From contig CBFDCC010000002.1 in assembly GCA_965603205.1 (NCBI GenBank), positions 124,001 to 188,000 of the forward strand: a stretch of 64,000 bases of DNA, written 5' to 3'. This DNA is from Temperatibacter sp965603205. GTDB lineage: Bacteria; Pseudomonadota; Alphaproteobacteria; Sphingomonadales; Kordiimonadaceae. Below are positions 8,990 to 16,059 of the stretch, piece by piece; within the stretch, counting starts at the first letter, position 1; the number at the start of each line of letters is the position of its first letter. Position numbers and translations under genes: made by a program. The notes beneath the pieces were generated by a model, which saw only the letters and a program-made list of their open reading frames with translations, was not told the origin of the DNA and made no database searches.

Positions 8990-9700
8990 ATGATTGATAA
9001 ATGCATAAATTCCATTAGTGCTGCGGTCGCAGATATACCAGATGGTGCCAGCATTATGATTGGTGGCTTTGGCGAGGCTGGCAGCCCTACAGAGCTAATC
9101 CACGCGCTGATCGATCAAGGCGCAAAAGATTTAACAATCATCAACAACAACACTGGCAACGGTGAAATTGGATTAGCGGCTTTAATCGGCAACGGCCAAG
9201 TTGCTAAGATGATCTGCTCTTATCCACGTTCTAGCCACTCTACAGTATTCCCCGAATTATACCGCGCGGGCAAGATCGCACTAGAAATTGTCCCGCAAGG
9301 CACATTGGCTGAGCGTATTCGTGCGGGCGGCGCGGGCATACCAGCGTTTTACACCGCGACAACCGTTGGCACTATCCTAGCTGAGGGCAAAGAAACACGC
9401 GTCATTGATGGTCGTGAATATGTGCTAGAGTTTGGATTAAAGGCCGATTACGCGCTCATCAAATGCGAAACTGCCGACCGTAAGGGCAACTTGCTTTACA
9501 ATAAAACGGCTCGTAATTTTAACCCTATTATGTGCACCGCAGCCGAGACAACAATTGTACAGGCGCGCAATATTGTAGAGGCCGGTGATATCGACCCAGA
9601 GACTGTGGTCACACCCAATGTTTATGTGGACCGCATTGTTAAGGTTGCTAATCCCGTCATTGAATCCCAGCTGATGGCAGAGGGAGTATCATACCCATGA
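8990..9700 (+). CDS. 3-oxoacid CoA-transferase, subunit A (PcaI-like)
   Basis: The 236-residue protein is the alpha chain of a two-subunit class I CoA-transferase. The N-terminal GASIMIGGFGEAGSPTELI and the ICSYPRSS, VPQGTLAERIRAGGAGIPAF and ARNFNPIM stretches match PcaI, the succinyl-CoA:3-oxoadipate transferase subunit, more closely than the acetoacetate-type ScoA. The pair would move CoA from succinyl-CoA to a 3-oxoacid. Its stop overlaps the start of the B subunit by 4 bases (ATGA), so translation is coupled. No aromatic-degradation genes are nearby, which makes the lysine context unusual. Confidence 0.9.
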   Translation: MIDKCINSISAAVADIPDGASIMIGGFGEAGSPTELIHALIDQGAKDLTIINNNTGNGEIGLAALIGNGQVAKMICSYPRSSHSTVFPELYRAGKIALEIVPQGTLAERIRAGGAGIPAFYTATTVGTILAEGKETRVIDGREYVLEFGLKADYALIKCETADRKGNLLYNKTARNFNPIMCTAAETTIVQARNIVEAGDIDPETVVTPNVYVDRIVKVANPVIESQLMAEGVSYP

Positions 9701-10362
9701 GTGATGTAAATAAAACAAGCAGATGGTCCCGCGAACAACTAGCAGAGCGTTGCGCCATGGATATTCCTGATGGTTCATATGTTAACCTAGGCATTGGCAT
9801 CCCCGAACTTGTAGCCAAATATGTGCCACAGGGCCGCGAGTTTATCTATCATACGGAAAATGGCTTGCTTGGTATGGGGCCAGCGGCAGAGCCGGGGTTC
9901 GAGGACCATGAGCTTATTAATGCAGGGAAAAAGTCTATCACTGCCATAGACGGTGCCAGCTATTTTCATCACGCTGATAGCTTCACCATGATACGTGGCG
10001 GCCATATTGATGTATGCGTGCTTGGTGCTATGCAAATTTCCAGCAACGGCGACTTGGCAAATTGGTCAACGGGCGCACCTGACGCCATCCCCGCTATTGG
10101 CGGTGCGATGGATTTAGTAGCGGGCGTTAAAACCATATTTGTCATCACCCAGCACCAGACAAAAAACGGTGACGCTAAACTAGTAGACGCTTGCACATAT
10201 CCGCTAACGGGTAAAAATGTGGTGAGCCGCATATTCTCAGACCTCGCCGTTATTGATGTAACAGATGAAGGTTTCAGGCTTGTTGAGCTAGCGCCAAATG
10301 TGACAATGCAAGAGGTCATAGACAAAACTGGTGCACCTGTATTACCGATAAAAAAGAGCTAA
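9697..10362 (+). CDS. 3-oxoacid CoA-transferase, subunit B (PcaJ-like)
   Basis: This 221-residue beta chain carries the catalytic glutamate Glu54 in ENGLLGMGP, which forms the enzyme-CoA thioester. The NLGIGIPELVA, YFHHADSF, GGHIDVCVLGAMQ and GDLANWSTGAP segments are as in PcaJ. It is translationally coupled to subunit A. In this cluster the natural 3-oxoacid may be 3-oxoadipate produced from lysine rather than from aromatic compounds; that is inference. Confidence 0.92.
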   Translation: MSDVNKTSRWSREQLAERCAMDIPDGSYVNLGIGIPELVAKYVPQGREFIYHTENGLLGMGPAAEPGFEDHELINAGKKSITAIDGASYFHHADSFTMIRGGHIDVCVLGAMQISSNGDLANWSTGAPDAIPAIGGAMDLVAGVKTIFVITQHQTKNGDAKLVDACTYPLTGKNVVSRIFSDLAVIDVTDEGFRLVELAPNVTMQEVIDKTGAPVLPIKKS

Positions 10363-10372
10363 GGAAATACCC

Positions 10373-11689
10373 ATGAGTGATAGCCCTAAATCCGCAGCAT
10401 TATTTGAGCGCGCCCAACATGTACTACCGGGTGGTGTTAGCCGAAATACATTATTACGCGGCGCACATCCACTGTATGTAAGCCACGCCAAGGGATGTGT
10501 TGTTACTGATATTGATGGTGTCGAGCGCTTAGATTTCGCCAACAATATGGCGTCTCACATCCACGGCCATGGATACGCGCCTATCGTTGAGGCGGTTAGT
10601 AATCAGCTATCACGCGGCATGGCATTCACCATGGCGACTGAGCAAGAAGTTGAGTACGCCGAGCATTTATGTAGCCGCAGCGATGCTTTCGACAAGATAC
10701 GCTTTGTTAATTCTGGCACCGAGGCCGTTATGGCGGGCATGAAGGCAGCGCGCGCTTATACGGGCCGTTCTAAAATCGCCAAGGTCGAGGGTAGCTATCA
10801 CGGCGCATATGATTTTGCCGAGGTCAGCCAAGAATCTACCGCCGCCAATTGGGGTGACGCAGACCGCCCGAACGCCGTCCCGCTGGCACAGGGCACACCA
10901 GCCAGCGTGTTAGATGAAATGGTGATTATCCCGTTTAATGATCCAGAAAAGGCCATCGCCATTCTGGACGAGCATAAGCATGAAATCGCTTGTGTGCTGA
11001 TGGACCCAATCCCGCACCGCGTCGGTATGGTGCCGGTCAGCCTGCCCTTTTGTGAAGCCATGCGTAAATGGACCACTGATAATGGTGCGCTATTGATGTT
11101 TGACGAGGTTATCACCTTCCGCAGCGAGGTTGGCGGCATGCATTCGCGCTACGGCGTTAAGCCTGATCTGACCACGATGGGCAAGATGATTGGTGGTGGC
11201 TTCCCCGTTGGTGCGCTTGCTGGTAGCGATGAGGTTATGGGCGTATTTACTAGCGGCGACAAGGGGCTTCGCCTGCCGCACTCTGGTACTTTCTCCGCCA
11301 ACCCTATCACGATGACGGCGGGTCTAACGGCTATGCAGCATTTTGACACTGACGCCGTGGCGAAACTCAATGCGCTGGGTGATTATGCGCGCGGTAATAT
11401 CGCAGAGGCAATTTTTGTCGCTGGCGTACCTGCCTGCGTAACAGGGACAGGATCGTTGTTTCGCGTGCATCTAAAGCAGACAGCACCGACCAATTACCGT
11501 GAGTCACAGCTAACAGCAGATGAGAAAAAGGCGTTAACAGCCCTGATTAATCATCTCTACGATGACGGCATCATGATGATCCACACTTGCGCGGCCGCCC
11601 TATCCACCCCCATGGGCCGAGATGAGATTGACCGACTAACGGATGCAATCCTAAAAGGACTCCGCGCCGTTAAAAGCATCTATGCTTAG
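10373..11689 (+). CDS. Class III aminotransferase, glutamate-1-semialdehyde aminomutase-like
   Basis: This 438-residue PLP enzyme of fold type I resembles HemL, with PGGVSRN at the N-terminus, FVNSGTEAVMAGMKAARA binding PLP phosphate, MFDEVITFR, and the PLP lysine Lys271 in TMGKMIGGGFP. True HemL acts in tetrapyrrole synthesis, but this copy is 10 bases downstream of a CoA-transferase in a lysine cluster. The same subfamily includes beta-phenylalanine aminotransferases acting on 3-amino acids. I infer a beta-amino acid transaminase giving a 3-oxoacid for the CoA-transferase. A HemL role cannot be excluded from sequence. Confidence 0.8.
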   Translation: MSDSPKSAALFERAQHVLPGGVSRNTLLRGAHPLYVSHAKGCVVTDIDGVERLDFANNMASHIHGHGYAPIVEAVSNQLSRGMAFTMATEQEVEYAEHLCSRSDAFDKIRFVNSGTEAVMAGMKAARAYTGRSKIAKVEGSYHGAYDFAEVSQESTAANWGDADRPNAVPLAQGTPASVLDEMVIIPFNDPEKAIAILDEHKHEIACVLMDPIPHRVGMVPVSLPFCEAMRKWTTDNGALLMFDEVITFRSEVGGMHSRYGVKPDLTTMGKMIGGGFPVGALAGSDEVMGVFTSGDKGLRLPHSGTFSANPITMTAGLTAMQHFDTDAVAKLNALGDYARGNIAEAIFVAGVPACVTGTGSLFRVHLKQTAPTNYRESQLTADEKKALTALINHLYDDGIMMIHTCAAALSTPMGRDEIDRLTDAILKGLRAVKSIYA

Positions 11690-11715
11690 TTAGAGTTATT
11701 ACCCCCAATAAGCCC

Positions 11716-11798
11716 GTCACCCTGAACTTGTTTCAGGGTCCATTCCTGATGCAATCTAGCTAGGTGAAAAATGGATCCTGAAACAAGTTCAGGATGAC
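11716..11798. repeat. REP-like inverted repeat with CCTGAACTTG arms
   Basis: A 28-base arm (11716-11743) containing CCTGAACTTGTTTCAGG is matched by its reverse complement at 11771-11798, with a 27-base loop. Each arm is itself a small hairpin of the layout GTCA-stem-CTTG-stem-TCCAT. This repeat type is common between genes in Alphaproteobacteria. It may act as a terminator for the upstream operon. Confidence 0.85.
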
Positions 11799-11830
11799 AG
11801 TTTTCTTATAATTTACACCCCAAACACCCA

Positions 11831-11862
11831 TCGTCATACGACGACTTGATCGGCGTATCCAT
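11831..11862 (+). repeat. REP-like arm (left member of a separated pair)
   Basis: A hairpin-forming 32-base arm with CGACGACTTGATCGGCGTAT between TCGTCATA and CCAT. Its inverted partner lies at 12701-12727, on the far side of a small exported-protein gene, whereas at 15764-15852 the same two arms sit only 25 bp apart. Confidence 0.7.
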
Positions 11863-11871
11863 TTTTGATGC

Positions 11872-11889
11872 CTTGTATCTACATACAAG
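11872..11889. promoter_or_regulatory. Inverted repeat CTTGTAT-N4-ATACAAG
   Basis: Seven-base perfect arms lie 29 bp upstream of a predicted -35 box. The arms resemble the 16-bp palindrome before mdh (54363-54378). It could be an operator; there is no T run, so a terminator is unlikely. Confidence 0.35.
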
Positions 11890-11917
11890 ATTAACACTCA
11901 TAGATATAATTTATACA

Positions 11918-11947
11918 TTGACACCCTTATGAGGGGGGGGGTAAATA
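11918..11947 (+). promoter_or_regulatory. Predicted promoter with a G9 tract in the spacer
   Basis: TTGACA at 11918-11923 (perfect -35) and TAAATA at 11942-11947 (-10) are 18 bp apart. Nine consecutive G (11933-11941) fill the downstream half of the spacer. Slippage in such a tract changes -35/-10 spacing, as known for porA of Neisseria. It drives the exported protein at 11984. Confidence 0.5.
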
Positions 11948-11983
11948 ACAATCATAACGAAAGTTACAATGATGGAATATTTT

Positions 11984-12475
11984 ATGAAAAAATTATTATC
12001 CGCTTGCGTAATCGGTATGCTATCGACGCAACCAATACTCGCCAATGATTATCATATGGGATTTGCCCAGCAACAACAAAATAGTTCATACGCTGGCGTT
12101 TATTTTAAAATGCCATTGCAACGCGATAGCCGCAAACAGTCTCGCAAATTGAAATATGGTTTTGCTATGGGAATGAATAAGCAAATGCGCAGCGCTTCGT
12201 TTAATAGCTTTACTAATGCGTCCCATAACACTGTTCGCCTGAATATGGTTGAACTAGATATGAGCGATCGGGGTTTTGAAAAGTTCAACATGGCGGGGCT
12301 GCCGCTTTTGGCGAGTAACGACCATCAAACCGTCTGGCAACTAGCTGGTGATGGTGAAGAGCAAACCTCTGCTGGTACATATGTTATGTATGGAGCGGGT
12401 ATCTTGCTCGGAATTGGACTGTTAGGAGCGCTTGCAGCATCTCAATCTAATTCATTTTTTACACCAAAGAAGTGA
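11984..12475 (+). CDS. Exported protein of unknown function with C-terminal membrane anchor
   Basis: I do not recognise a family. From ATG 11984 the protein has 163 residues: a signal peptide (KKLLSACVIGMLSTQPILA then ND), a polar, Met- and Ser-rich central part with GFAQQQQNSS and basic stretches, and one hydrophobic glycine-rich segment near the C-terminus (about 135-152) followed by a short tail ending in KK. I prefer this start over ATG 11969 because it begins the signal peptide directly and GGA lies 8 bases upstream. The promoter has a G9 tract, and REP-like arms flank the gene. Confidence 0.6.
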   Translation: MKKLLSACVIGMLSTQPILANDYHMGFAQQQQNSSYAGVYFKMPLQRDSRKQSRKLKYGFAMGMNKQMRSASFNSFTNASHNTVRLNMVELDMSDRGFEKFNMAGLPLLASNDHQTVWQLAGDGEEQTSAGTYVMYGAGILLGIGLLGALAASQSNSFFTPKK

Positions 12476-12548
12476 TCCTATGAAGCATAGGATAAAGTAC
12501 AGTTAAAAGACTAGAGCATCTACGCATAATTTTTTTGAAATAAAGGGT

Positions 12549-12692
12549 ATGAAAACCTACAATGGGCGCAAAGTTGCACTTGCAAAAAAGGTTGAAAAGT
12601 ATCTCACTAAAACACATATCACCGAGCATTTAGATATGCCCGACAAACTTGAGAAATTATGTGCGCTAATTCATAAATGGAATGAGGATTGA
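12549..12692 (+). CDS. Possible small protein, 47 residues
   Basis: A short open frame starting ATG 12549 encodes a lysine-rich, amphipathic peptide (starts MKTYNGRKVALAKKVEKYL, ends IHKWNED). The composition is protein-like and ends just before the REP-like arm at 12701. The only ribosome binding site candidate, AAAGGG, is too close to the start. No family is recognised; it may be chance. Confidence 0.3.
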   Translation: MKTYNGRKVALAKKVEKYLTKTHITEHLDMPDKLEKLCALIHKWNED

Positions 12693-12700
12693 TAAATAGA

Positions 12701-12727
12701 TTCGCCGATCAAGTCGTCGAATGACGA
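12701..12727 (-). repeat. REP-like arm (right member of a separated pair)
   Basis: TCGCCGATCAAGTCGTCG plus ATGACGA is the inverted counterpart of the arm at 11831-11862, 839 bp away. Its stem bases differ slightly from the left arm, so the two are related but not identical. Confidence 0.65.
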
Positions 12728-12746
12728 ACGTGGGTAGAGATAAAGT

Positions 12747-12780
12747 AAAAGCGCTAACCTTTCAGTTAGCGCCTTTTTCT
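12747..12780. terminator. Bidirectional terminator between the small gene and the aminomutase gene
   Basis: GCGCTAAC pairs with GTTAGCGC around a 6-base loop. A T run follows on the plus strand and TTTTACTTT follows on the minus strand. It would end the kamA-like transcript, whose stop is at 12798. Confidence 0.8.
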
Positions 12781-12797
12781 ATTATTATGCCCAGATG

Positions 12798-14213
12798 TTA
12801 GGCTCTAACTTCAAACAAGCCTGCCTCGTCGTGAATGACGCGGTCTTTGTAATCACTGAACCAAACGGCCTCTGGGTTACGGCCCATAATTGTAAACTGA
12901 CCTTTTTTCGGTGCGTCTTCTGCACTGCGCATCAATTTCATGATGATAACGCCTTTTTCACCACCTTTAACACCTGGCATAGGCTCGTTGGTTACACCCA
13001 CAACTTCTGTTTTACCGTAATAGTGCGTGATGGACAGACGCGCGTGGCCTTCTACGCCTGACAAGCCTTTTTGTGACTCGTTTAGGATGTGCCATACTTC
13101 CTCGATTGGTACGTTAAAGGCTTTATAACCAACAATATCACGACCACAGAAGAAATAGTGGTTTTCAACTTTGTTGCGGCGCAATTCACGCTGCATGATA
13201 CGCAGTGCGTCAGGATCGTTGTTGATATCCTTAATGATTGGCGCTTGGTTATCGACTGTTAAGAAACCACGATTACCAAATTCTGTGATCGCGCGCTTTG
13301 TGCTGGCAATCCACTGCAGGCCACCTTCGGCTAGTTCAATATAACTGCCGTCATCCTTCTTCTCTAGGAACTCATCAGGGTGGTTAAAGTGAATCATGAA
13401 ACGCAGCTTAGTCCCCGGATATGCAGCATGGAACTTATCCAGCATATCAAAGAAAGTCGCGTCAAAACGATCAGGATAGAAGGCAAGCTCTTTCGTACCT
13501 ATACGAATGCTCTCAACACCAGCCTCAGCTAATGCCGCGAACCACGCGCCGATATTCTTGTTGGCGAGAACCATTGGATCGCCGCCAGACATTAGAATTT
13601 CACGTAGTTTCTCACGACCTGTATCAGGGTGACGACCGCCATTATCCGCAACAATCTTGTTATGCGCCTTCACATAGTTGGTGATATCGAGGATTGAAGC
13701 CATGCCCTTGGCAGCAACAGTACCGTCTGGACGTTCAACTTCTTTCTTGGCGATTAATTCTTCGCGGTAACAAAAACGACAGTGGGCCGAACATGTGCCA
13801 ACCACATAAATAAGACCAAGCTCATACTTGTGAATAAGGCCTTCAACAGGGCTATAGCTCATTTGCTTGCCGGGGTCTTCTGAGCCTTCAAGGTTTTCCA
13901 TTTCACGCGGACTAGCTTTCACAAGCACCTGAATGGGCTTACTCTTTTTAGCCTGTTCAAAATAGTGACGTGTGATCTTGACGGGCATACGCGCCTCTAG
14001 ATCATTGCCTTCTTCTTTTAGCTTTTTGATAGTATCAAGCTCGTCAGCAGAATAGAAACCCTGCATATCTTCTGGCACCTTACCATCATAAAATTTCTTT
14101 AGACCCGCAATGATTTGGCGGTCATATTTAGCATTCTCAATAGACGCTAAAAAAGTAGCTTCTTTTTCAGAAGGTTCATAAACAGGTTTCTTGGCTTTTA
14201 CTGGGGTATCCAT
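12798..14213 (-). CDS. KamA-family radical SAM 2,3-aminomutase, substrate probably not lysine
   Basis: At 471 residues it has the radical SAM cluster motif C141-x3-C145-x2-C148, Arg150 equivalent to the carboxylate-binding Arg134 of clostridial lysine 2,3-aminomutase, SGGDP at 209-213, HFNHPDE at 275-281, and Lys401 in GKT as the PLP lysine. Aligning by eye, the aspartates that hold the lysine epsilon-amine in the clostridial enzyme (Asp293, Asp330) fall at Arg358 and Ser394 here. Glutamate 2,3-aminomutase also replaces these positions, using Lys and Asn. An acidic side chain such as 2-aminoadipate or glutamate is therefore a better guess. It is too long for EpmB, and the gene faces the lysine cluster. 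Confidence 0.85.
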   Translation of the reverse strand: MDTPVKAKKPVYEPSEKEATFLASIENAKYDRQIIAGLKKFYDGKVPEDMQGFYSADELDTIKKLKEEGNDLEARMPVKITRHYFEQAKKSKPIQVLVKASPREMENLEGSEDPGKQMSYSPVEGLIHKYELGLIYVVGTCSAHCRFCYREELIAKKEVERPDGTVAAKGMASILDITNYVKAHNKIVADNGGRHPDTGREKLREILMSGGDPMVLANKNIGAWFAALAEAGVESIRIGTKELAFYPDRFDATFFDMLDKFHAAYPGTKLRFMIHFNHPDEFLEKKDDGSYIELAEGGLQWIASTKRAITEFGNRGFLTVDNQAPIIKDINNDPDALRIMQRELRRNKVENHYFFCGRDIVGYKAFNVPIEEVWHILNESQKGLSGVEGHARLSITHYYGKTEVVGVTNEPMPGVKGGEKGVIIMKLMRSAEDAPKKGQFTIMGRNPEAVWFSDYKDRVIHDEAGLFEVRA

Positions 14214-14388
14214 GATCTGGCCTCTTTGTGATGCGTTACACTATAATATTAAGTTAATGTCTTTACCTCATGCATCATCAAAATGATTTAATGTTGTATT
14301 TCGGCAATATCTTAGGTATTTTGCTCTTTATAACCCCGATTTGCAAGAGACTAAATATCATTAACTTCATGATAAAAAGTAATAGATT
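14214..14388. promoter_or_regulatory. Divergent promoter region, aminomutase and LysR-type genes
   Basis: The 175-bp AT-rich gap holds the promoters of both the KamA-family gene and the LysR-type gene. Divergent LysR genes usually regulate their neighbour, which here would be the aminomutase. I could not pick one clear T-N11-A site. Confidence 0.45.
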
Positions 14389-15282
14389 ATGCTAAAACAA
14401 AGACGCTTAATACCCAGCACATCCATGCTTATGGCATTTGAGGCAGCAGCCAGATGCGGCAGCTTCACGACGGCGGCCAAGGAATTAAACCTGACCCAAG
14501 GCGCCATCAGCAGACAAGTCAGCGCATTGGAGGAACAACTAGGCGTTAGTCTGTTTAGGCGCATAAGGAAATCCATAGAGCTAACAGAGGTGGGCGAAGT
14601 TTACGCGGGCGAGATCCGCGGCATTTTAGTATCGTTAAGAAACGCATCCCTAAAGGTGATCAGTGACCCACAGGGCGGCATATTAAATCTGGCTATTTTG
14701 CCAACATTTGGTATGCGCTGGTTAATGCCGCGCTTTCCTAATTTCCTTGAGAACCACCCCAAAATCACGGTAAATTTTACCAGCATGTTATCGCCCTTTG
14801 ATTTCAGCGCAGAGAATTTGCACGCCGCCATCCATTTTGGGCTGCCAAACTGGGCAGGTACAGATAGCACCTTCTTAATGGGCGAGGATTTAGTGCCTGT
14901 AGCCTCAATTGGTTTTATTGCCAGTCATGACACTACGGGCGGCAACCTGCCCTCGCTACCGCTCATTCATTTGGAAACTCGCCCTAATGCTTGGCGAAAA
15001 TGGTTCCATCAAAACAGCCTTGGTGAGATCGGCAACGGCGGCATGGTGTTCGAGCAATTCGCCATCGCTACACAGGCCGCAGTCGCGGGCCTAGGCATTG
15101 CATTGCTGCCACGGTTTTTAATTCAAACCGAGCTTGACAGGGGCGATCTAAAAATCATTATGGACACGCCGCTACAAAGTGAAGAGGGATATTATTTCAT
15201 CGCCCCATCCCACACATCCAACCACACACCCATCGCCGCCATGCGCAAATGGCTATTGGATCAGGTGAATGGCGGGGGTTAA
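14389..15282 (+). CDS. LysR-family regulator, GcvA-like
   Basis: This 297-residue protein starts with a winged HTH (about 8-67; FTTAAKELNLTQGAISRQV is the helix pair) and continues with a LysR substrate-binding domain (about 92-293). PSTSMLMAFEAAARCGSFTTAA is close to GcvA-type members, which often control amino acid metabolism. Its divergence from the aminomutase gene suggests control of it. The start has no strong ribosome binding site. The ligand is unknown. Confidence 0.88.
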   Translation: MLKQRRLIPSTSMLMAFEAAARCGSFTTAAKELNLTQGAISRQVSALEEQLGVSLFRRIRKSIELTEVGEVYAGEIRGILVSLRNASLKVISDPQGGILNLAILPTFGMRWLMPRFPNFLENHPKITVNFTSMLSPFDFSAENLHAAIHFGLPNWAGTDSTFLMGEDLVPVASIGFIASHDTTGGNLPSLPLIHLETRPNAWRKWFHQNSLGEIGNGGMVFEQFAIATQAAVAGLGIALLPRFLIQTELDRGDLKIIMDTPLQSEEGYYFIAPSHTSNHTPIAAMRKWLLDQVNGGG

Positions 15283-15384
15283 ACAACATAATCCACCGCA
15301 GACGCTACCCGCAGTTTTTCCTTGAGTTGATCTACAAGATCATTCAGGGTGCGGTATGCATGTTTAAAGTTGTGGAGGATTGAG

Positions 15385-15693
15385 ATGGAATTAATGTTTC
15401 ATTTTGTATTTGGTACTATATTCGTTATCTATACGACTAACAGAGCCCGCCAACCCTATAAAAAGGGTTGGATTTTTCTCGCTACCTCATGCTTTTTTCT
15501 AATTGGCTCATGGTTCACGATAGTCTTTATGGTCATTTTTAAAAATGGAGATGCTGGGTTCCCCTATCCAGAATATACTGTTCCATTAGTGTTATGGGCC
15601 GCGTATTTTCTTCTTTGCTACATTATCCCCTATGGGATTATGGTGGGCTTTAAAAAGAGATCACCTAGTAGAGGACGTGAATTACGGTGGTGA
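15385..15693 (+). CDS. Small membrane protein of unknown function
   Basis: The 102-residue protein has three predicted transmembrane segments (about 3-17, 29-49 and 65-88) and a basic C-terminus. I chose ATG 15385 over 15349 because GGAGG sits 8 bases upstream. I do not recognise a family. It stands alone between the LysR gene and a REP-like element. Confidence 0.55.
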   Translation: MELMFHFVFGTIFVIYTTNRARQPYKKGWIFLATSCFFLIGSWFTIVFMVIFKNGDAGFPYPEYTVPLVLWAAYFLLCYIIPYGIMVGFKKRSPSRGRELRW

Positions 15694-15763
15694 ATTACGG
15701 CGACTGTTTACTTTTATTAGGATTACGGTGACATAGCGTAATGCACCCCCAGATACCCTTTTT

Positions 15764-15852
15764 TCGTCATAGGCCGACTTGATCGGCCTATCCATGGTTA
15801 GTCTGGAAAATACCTTTAGCATGGACACGCCGATCAAGTCGTCGTGTGACGA
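15764..15852. repeat. REP-like inverted repeat, complete pair
   Basis: Two 32-base inverted arms (15764-15795 and 15821-15852) flank a 25-bp loop. The left arm carries AGGCCGACTTGATCGGCCTA, a hairpin of the widespread alphaproteobacterial layout with CTTG in the loop. The same arms appear separated at 11831 and 12701. Confidence 0.85.
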
Positions 15853-16059
15853 GTAGATAGGTGAAGTGTTGACTGTCACAGTAATTCGCCTAACTAGCAA
15901 TTCACTGATATGCAAAAAATCTTCTTTTTTAGTCGCTTTGAAATATGCTATTTTGACTAAAATGAGGTATGTTAATATAATTAGATATCTGGTTTTATGA
16001 GGATGTGGACGTAAGAGTAGTTTTTAAGTTTAGATACTAACATTGGAAAGCTTAATAAT

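Noticed and set aside
10373..11689. Calling the aminotransferase hemL
   Set aside because: The fold matches HemL, but the CoA-transferase/lysine context and the relation to beta-amino acid transaminases make a tetrapyrrole role doubtful; left without a symbol.
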